DNA from: Erpetoichthys calabaricus
Lineage: Eukaryota; Chordata; Cladistia; Polypteriformes; Polypteridae
Reading direction: 5' to 3'
Assembly: GCF_900747795.2 (NCBI RefSeq)
Contig: NC_041408.2
Location: 92,890,259-92,954,258, forward strand
Length of the DNA stretch: 64,000 nt
Numbering within the stretch: the first letter of the stretch is position 1; each line of letters begins with the position of its first letter. A program made the translations under genes and the position numbers. The notes under the pieces are model-generated. The model was not told the DNA's origin. It searched no databases and was given only the letters and a program-made list of their open reading frames with translations. Below, in pieces: positions 58,597 through 64,000 of this stretch.

Positions 58597-59479
58597 TGGT
58601 GATGATTCTTCTGTTTCATTCCACAACTTCATGTATGGCAAGTCATACTGAGAAAAAAATATGTCTTATTGTTTAGTTTTATTCTGTAAAACTCACTGAC
58701 AGTGCCCTGTGTTATAGATGCTCCCCTAACATCATACGGTGTCAGTTTGTAAATCTTAATACCCAAATGGCTGGCTTGAAGTACTATAGGGGGTCTGTCA
58801 TGGCATATGGTAGACTATAGGAACAAGCACTGCCAAAAATGCACTTAGTTGCTTGCTAGCTCACTGCTTAGAAGCAAATACAATGTTCAATATTATAGTG
58901 AAAATGCTCTGAATTGGCCTGGTGCTGAACTCTGCAGAAATGGTGCTATTAAGAGGACAGGAGATCCAACAGAGCTCCTCGACTTGTACTCTAGTGTGTC
59001 AGTTTATAGGCTTATGTGCATCAGCTCATTAGGCAAAACAGAAGAGACGCCCGCCATCATGATCAGGCTTTTGGTTTTTACTTTTCTGCAGCTGTTCCTT
59101 GGCCTTTAAACATGGTTTGAGTGCGGGTTTCTAATGCTTCAGATGGACTGAATGTCCATTCAGGTTTGACACTCCTGGAATAGACTTTATGCCCCGAGAC
59201 CCTTTTTTGGATCAAGCTAATTGGAGAATGTTAGATTAAATTTGTATATACTGGCATCCCAACCTTGATTCTCACACTACAGGAATGGCCTACAGCCTCC
59301 ATGCCTCCCTGAATTGGATTAATCAGCTGTTGATAAAAAAGTTTTATGAAGTCTTAGATCATAGATGGAGCCTCTCTGCATTTCATTTGGTGTTCCTCTG
59401 AGAGCAACTTCTCCCAACCATCCAAGAATAGTTTGGTGACCAACATAACTAAGGTGGCTCAGGGAAGAAAACATCGAAA
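58597..59479. other. SOS1 intron 1, unclassified
   Basis: No exon or named repeat. Around 59240-59470 the spacing and wording (GAATGGCC; CTCTGAGAGCAACTTC; CATAACTAAGGTGG) may be the eroded middle of the Tc1 that follows. Confidence 0.4.
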
Positions 59480-59883
59480 TTTTGGGTCAATGGCCAGGAA
59501 ACTCCCCAGACGTTAATCCCGTTGAGAACTTGTGGACAGTCCTCAAGACGTGGGTGGACAAACAAACACCCACAAATTCAAAGCATTGATTATGCAAGAA
59601 TGGGCCTGCCTTTAGTCAGGATTTGGCCCAGAAGTTGATTGAAATCATGCCAGGGCAATTTGCAGAGGTCTTGAAAAAGAAAGAAGGGCCAACACTGCAA
59701 ATATGGACTCTGCGCATAAACTTAATATCATTGTCAATCAAAGCCTTTGAAACTTGTGAACTTCTTGTAATTCCACTTCAGTACACCATAGAAACATCTG
59801 ACAAAAAGATCTAAAAACACTGAAGCAGCAAACTTTGTGAAAAGCAACACTTGGGTAATTTTCAAAACTTTTGGCCACGACTG
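59480..59883 (+). mobile_element. Tc1-like transposon, sixth family, 3' half
   Basis: Plus strand reads WPGNSPDVNPVENLWTVLK (the DxNPxENLW block with the last catalytic Glu) and QDLAQKLIEIMPGQFAEVLK, and the element ends TTTGGCCACGACTG before TA (59884-59885). The N-terminal half is not recognisable. Confidence 0.8.
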
Positions 59884-59889
59884 TAGATA

Positions 59890-60555
59890 AGTGTATGCCT
59901 TTACTAATCATGCCCACTCAACTGAATTGACCACAGCTGCACTCCAAACAAGGTGACGCTTAAAGCTAAGACAAAGCAGGTCAATCGTGGTTTCATCAGA
60001 CTAGAGAATCTTGTTTCTCCTAGTCTGAAGGTCCTTAATGTGCCTTTTTGCAAACACCAAATGGGTTTTCATGTCTCTTTTACTGAGGAGAGACTTCCAA
60101 CCGTCGAGTGTTCAGCCAGGGGGACCATCGGGTTCATGGTCACCTCTCTTTCCAAAGACCTTCTCCCCTGATTGCTCTGTTTGGCCGAGCAGCCAGCTCA
60201 AGTAAGACTTATGGTTATTCCAAACTTCCTCCATTTAAAGATTATGGAGGCCAAATCAGCCTTCCAAACAAGGTGCAGGACCATCTCAGTGAAGATCACC
60301 AAAATGGAATGTATGCGAGACTCATTTCAAGTGTCACAGCAAAGGGTTTGAATACTTGTAAGTGTCAGTGGGATATTTCAGTTTTTCGTTTTCAATAAAT
60401 TTGCAAAGATTTCTGAAATTCTGTTTTTGCTGTCTCAATCCTGGGGTATTAAGTGTTGATTGATGAAGGGAAAGTTCATTTAAATGATTTTAGCTTAAAG
60501 ATAGCAAAACGAGACAAAAGTGAAAGGGTCTGAATGCTTTCTGAATCCACCATAT
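59890..60555 (-). mobile_element. Tc1-like relic, seventh family
   Basis: The plus strand carries antisense transposase words (TGGTTTCATCAGACTAGAGA is the inverse of a xxSDETK-type block), and 60330-60550 resembles a Tc1 3' region (CAATAAATTTGCAAAGATTT; GGGTCTGAATGCTTTCTGAA). Highly decayed. Confidence 0.6.
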
Positions 60556-60822
60556 TTCACTTTGGTTCTTCTCATTTATCTTGACAGGTAATTCATCCAT
60601 TCAGTGTGTTGTATATAAACCTTCTGTCGGCATTACATGTAATGCTTTGTGTCCATGGGGTGTGTTAATGTGTAGCTTTCTGTGGCCTGCTTGGCCATCT
60701 CAGTGCATCATCCAAAAGAAGATGTTCACTTATGGAAATGGGACTGGAAGATGTACACTTCCATAAAGTGTATCTGGTCTAGTGAGCTGAATAAATAAAA
60801 GTGAAAACAAAAAAAAAAAAAA
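60556..60822 (+). other. Possible retroposed transcript end with poly(A)
   Basis: Unique-looking sequence runs into AATAAA (60790-60795) and, 13 bases on, a pure A14 tract (60809-60822). That spacing is what a reverse-transcribed polyadenylated RNA leaves behind. No coding part was recognised, and no flanking duplication was found. Confidence 0.4.
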
Positions 60823-60989
60823 GTCACCAACTTCCAGAGGGCGAGTTTATACTTCACACTCAAAATGGCTGCCACGTGTTCCCAGCATTCATTTGACGCA
60901 TCCTCTGAGCTCGTCCTCGGAAATTAACGAGACGCGTGCGCGAGTTGCAGTACCAGCACAAAATTGGGGGGTGCAGTGTGTTCAAGTCG

Positions 60990-61530
60990 GAATGTGATGT
61001 CAGAGTCTCTGTTTACTATCAGCATGTGGCAGAAAGTCGCTTTGGAGTTGCTACAGGATCGATGTTTGATGAACGGTTCAATGTTGGTGAAGCAAAATGC
61101 AGACATACAGATGTATTTGTGGTGCTTTTATATACAAGCATCGCATATTCCCCATCGTAATGACGCAATACATTTTAAAAGGCTCACATACCATCTTCTG
61201 TGCTGTCGTTTTTTTTATTATTACCACGCTTATTTTAACTTCACCTGTTTGTTGTCTGGTACAGATCTCGTAATCGATATTTAACCCACTTCCTATTGTC
61301 CAAGTGACTTGAAATTTTTCACACTTACTCACTTCCGATGACAATACGTGAATCAATAATCACTTTCACTAATTGATCAATTAATCCATGTTAATTAAGA
61401 AATGAAATTTTCATATGAAGAATAATTCAAGACTTCACCAATAGATGGCGCTAGTAATGGATAGAAATATTAAAGGAATATTGATTACAAAATAATACTA
61501 AAACAAACCCAAGACTAAAAAGTAATACAA
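60990..61530 (+). repeat. Dispersed repeat R, copy 3
   Basis: The longest intact copy of repeat R; its left part matches 9150-9211/11167-11355 and its right part matches the inverse of 6546-7065. It ends at TAAAAAGTAATA, where a LINE joins. Confidence 0.7.
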
Positions 61531-62260
61531 TAATCTTCTTCATCTTTCGGCTGCTCCAGTTAGGGTTTGCCACAGTGGATCATCTTCTTCCAAATCTTTC
61601 TGTCCTTGTCATCTTGCTCTGTCACCCCCATCCTCTCTCACCACATCCATAAACCTCCTCTTAGGTCTTCCTCTTTTCCTCTTACCTAGCAGCTCTATCC
61701 TTGGTACCCTTCTCCCAATATGCCCAGCGTCTCTCCTTTGCACATGCCCAAACCAATGCCATCTCACCTCTCTGACTTTGTCTCCCAACCTGAGTTGACC
61801 CTCTAATGTCCTCATTTCTAGTCCTATCCATCCTTGTCACACCCAATGCAAATCTTAGCATCTTTAACTCTGCCACCTCCAGCTCTGCCTCCTGTGCCAC
61901 CGTCTCCAGCCCATATAACATAGCTGGCCTCACTACTGTCCTGTAGACCTTCCCTTTCACTCTTGGTGATACCCGTCTGTCACAAATCACTCCTGACACT
62001 CTTCTCCACCCACTCCACCCTGCCTTCACTCTCTTCTTCACTTCTCTTCCACAATCTCCATTACTCTGTACTGTTGATCCCAAGTATTTAAACTCTACTT
62101 CCTGCATCCTCACCATTCCACTGACCTCCCTCTCATTTACACACATGTATTCTGTCTTGGTGGTCCTACTGACCCTCATTCCTCTCCTCTCCACTTCTCC
62201 AGGGTCTCCTCAACCTGCTCCGTTGCCAAATCAATATCGCAGGCCTACAAAAAAATATCT
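61531..62260 (-). mobile_element. RTE-type LINE, ORF2 C-terminus and 3' end
   Basis: The 170-residue minus-strand frame (62194-61682) reads TKTEYMCVNEREVSG, VEFKYLGSTVQSNGDCGREV, KGKVYRTVVRPAMLYGLETV, ELEVAELKMLRFALGVTRMD; a second frame (61815-61609) continues GHVQRRDAGHIGRRV and KRGRPKRRFMDVVRED. These blocks are the end of the reverse-transcriptase ORF of a common fish LINE. One frameshift lies near 61690-61815. It ends with GATGAAGAAGATT at 61531. Confidence 0.85.
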
Positions 62261-62344
62261 TTTGTTTGCTACTGGGAACTTCCGACCAGGTCTATATTAG
62301 GTTTGTTACACTGATTTCATTTGTGAAATCGGAATTAAGCTAGC
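62261..62344. other. Short AT-rich spacer
   Basis: Nothing recognised between the LINE and the fragment that follows. Confidence 0.4.
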
Positions 62345-62770
62345 ACGTCAGGTGTTTGAGATACACATCTTTGACGTTTTGACACTTTTGAACATCAGTA
62401 TATCAAGACAGTTTCTGGAGTTTGGACTCTGTCCCACCAAAATTGTTTTGATGTGTTTATTCTGAAAACAAACCAGAAGACAATACCAGCATGTTCTCCA
62501 CAAGCTCAGCATAACTCTCTGCTCTGTGACTGCCAAGAAAATTCTGGACAACCTGCACAACTGTCCATGCTGCTGATTCAGTTGGCTTCAGTTCCTTTCT
62601 GAACTCATCATCAAGCATCAGTTCATGGATATCAGGACCAACAAAAACACCTTCCTTAGTTTTGGCTTCACTTTTCTCAAGACCAAACTTATTTCTTAAA
62701 TGCATTGCCGTTTCTGTCCATCTCCTTGACAAAATTTTAAAAGTAATGGTGACTCTAATGAACAAAATGT
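62345..62770 (-). pseudogene. Fragment of the same mobile-element-type protein as 46365-46630
   Basis: Minus-strand frame of 102 residues: MHLRNKFGLEKSEAKTKEGV then FVGPDIHELMLDDEFRKEL and AAWTVVQVVQNFLGSHRAES, YAELVENML, then a stop. In the uncharacterised repetitive protein that I remember, EGVFVGPQIRxLMxDxxF and VxNFLGNHxxxxYxxLVExLL directly precede the LKIHFLHSHLDFF block seen at 46.5 kb. The reading frame is open over the conserved part, so the fragment may be fairly recent, or an exon. Confidence 0.5.
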
Positions 62771-63129
62771 CCTGAAATGTAGTGTTATGTTAGGGAAACA
62801 GTAAAACCGACTACCTAATGCAGCGTCAAGTCTGAGTTTTGTCATTATGCATAAGAGTCATATAAAACTTGGTAATCAGTAACAAATATTTTTTCCGATG
62901 GTTAAAAATGAATAATTTTTAAATAAAACTAATAATGATAAGGTAAACAACTTACAGCTGTTAGTAGCGTGTGGCATCCCTAGTAGAATTATCGGTATTT
63001 ATCAAAAAGGTTATCCATCTTTACTGTCCAGTCACCCTAGTTGTCCAAGACCTGGTACATCATAACTAAAAAATGGGACATGCGGGACGAAAACGGTTTT
63101 CAGATTTGCAGTCAGCAAGTGAAATTTTT
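62771..63129. other. SOS1 intron 1, unclassified
   Basis: AT-rich; no exon or named repeat seen. Confidence 0.4.
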
Positions 63130-63670
63130 TAAAAGTACAGGTGAAAGAATCCAAGTAGCAAAAAGCTGGTTTCCCGGATTACCACAGGGCAGCATGGAAC
63201 ATGGAGTCCATCGCTTCAGCCCTGTTGGGTACCATGGGTGCCGCCAGGGGAAGCTCAACAAGAACCCGGGGACTGTTGCTGTTATGCTAACCCGGAAGTA
63301 CTTCGGGGTCACGAGGGCGGAAGCCCGCAGTACTCCCGGGACACTTGAAGAAAGATGATGTGGAGTTTGACCCGGAAGAAGAGGAATAACATTTCCGGGT
63401 CATGGACTATAAAAGGACTGTGAGAAACCCAGCAGGGAGTGCCAGAGTTGGGTGGGAGTGTGACAGAGCTGCTAGGTGTGGAGGATTATTGTTATTGTTA
63501 TTAATTATTGTGATTATTGCTATATTATTGGAGAATTGTGGAGTGTGCGGTGCTTTGGGCACTTTATTGAAGAAAATAATATTAAAGAATCTTCTTGGTG
63601 CTTTTAACGTGTGTCCTGGACGTCTGTCTGGTGGGTTCAACGGGGCAACAGCGACCCCTAGCATCCACTA
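63130..63670 (+). mobile_element. Probable solo LTR fossil, copy 5
   Basis: Plus strand: GC-rich first half with CACTTCCGGG-type words (CATTTCCGGGTCATGG), a TATAAAAGG box (63409-63417), an AATATTAAAG/ATAATATTAAAG poly(A)-like region near 63580, and a GACCCCTAGCATCCA end. The clear TATA box makes this the most convincing LTR of the set. No internal region. Confidence 0.5.
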
Positions 63671-63694
63671 TATATATATATATATAATATATAA

Positions 63695-63929
63695 ATACTT
63701 TTTAAAAACCATGTTTATATTAAGTTAAAAAGTAAAAAACAAAGTCTCTCATACTCACTCGTAAAATAAAAGCGTAGGCACTTTTCATCAATCAACATTC
63801 AAAAAACACTTCTTAAAATCTTAGCAAAAGCGCCAATGCTTTTAATTTACGAGTGATGCATGAGAGACTTATTTTTTACTTTTTAGTACACTTTTTAACT
63901 TAATATAAGAGTGGTTTTTTAAAAAGTAT
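63695..63929. mobile_element. Fold-back element, copy 2
   Basis: Arms 63695-63780 and 63829-63929 are inverted copies and match copy 1 at 6294-6524 (TTAAGTTAAAAAGT; CTCGTAAAATAAAAGCGT). The loop is longer (about 48 bases) and its shared words run in the opposite direction to those of copy 1, so the two copies are inserted in opposite orientation. The left arm lacks about 12 bases kept in the right arm. Confidence 0.85.
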
Positions 63930-64000
63930 TTTTTTTATATGTATATAATATATTTTTTTTTTTTTTGCACCTGCACAACAGCAACAGAATGTACGCTGGC
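63930..64000. other. AT/T-rich window end
   Basis: The last 25 bases (AGAATGTACGCTGGC) resemble 11327-11341 (AGAATGTACGGTGGC), so another copy of repeat R probably starts or ends at the window border. Confidence 0.45.

Overview
The window looks like nuclear DNA of a ray-finned fish. Three split vertebrate genes with GT-AG introns sit in a dense field of fish-type mobile elements: Tc1/mariner, pogo/Tigger, Helitron, piggyBac-like, PIF/Harbinger, hAT, tRNA-headed SINEs and L2/CR1/RTE-type LINEs. The very abundant SINE whose body reads through the Tyr/Ser-like head, the 'ccaaagacatgcaggttaggtgcattgg' type of core and a GGATGGATGG tail, together with long TE-filled introns, makes me think of a polypterid (bichir/reedfish). 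That is an inference from recall, not proof.

Layout. 485-2626 (+): the last five coding exons of MAP4K3 (end of the CNH domain), followed by a 3' UTR with a poly(A) signal near 3934. 13465-32110 (-): a complete seven-exon RDH13 gene coding for 336 residues; one exon (14054-14155) is only 102 bp long. 36913-36999 (+): the first coding exon of SOS1 inside a CpG-rich stretch (36.1-37.1 kb) with a perfect NRF1-type palindrome; the rest of the window, to 64000, should be SOS1 intron 1. MAP4K3 and RDH13 converge; RDH13 and SOS1 diverge. The order MAP4K3 then SOS1 on one strand is the ancient vertebrate linkage (human 2p22), but RDH13 lies where human has CDKL4.

Between the genes almost everything I can identify is transposon-derived. 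Highlights are a four-layer nest at 8955-12214 (TA-flanked TIR element, older repeat, SINE with target duplication, Tc1 with TA ends); Harbinger inserted in an L2-like LINE (26.1-28.7 kb); a Helitron family with four copies sharing the same hairpin end, one still coding for the end of a Pif1-like helicase (44.5-45.65 kb) and one carrying a 466-bp insert whose empty site is preserved in another copy; two copies of a long fold-back element (6.3 and 63.7 kb); a 409-bp tandem array (22.98-23.94 kb); a composite LINE+SINE tandem array of about 430-bp units (37.98-41.3 kb); and large GATA arrays that look seeded by LINE tails. Several probable LTR fossils are noted.

I see no prokaryote-type operon, CRISPR array, or clear new multi-gene system. 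Coordinates of splice sites and of clean transposon ends were read from the sequence; family names of degenerate repeats are from recall of typical fish elements and carry lower confidence.
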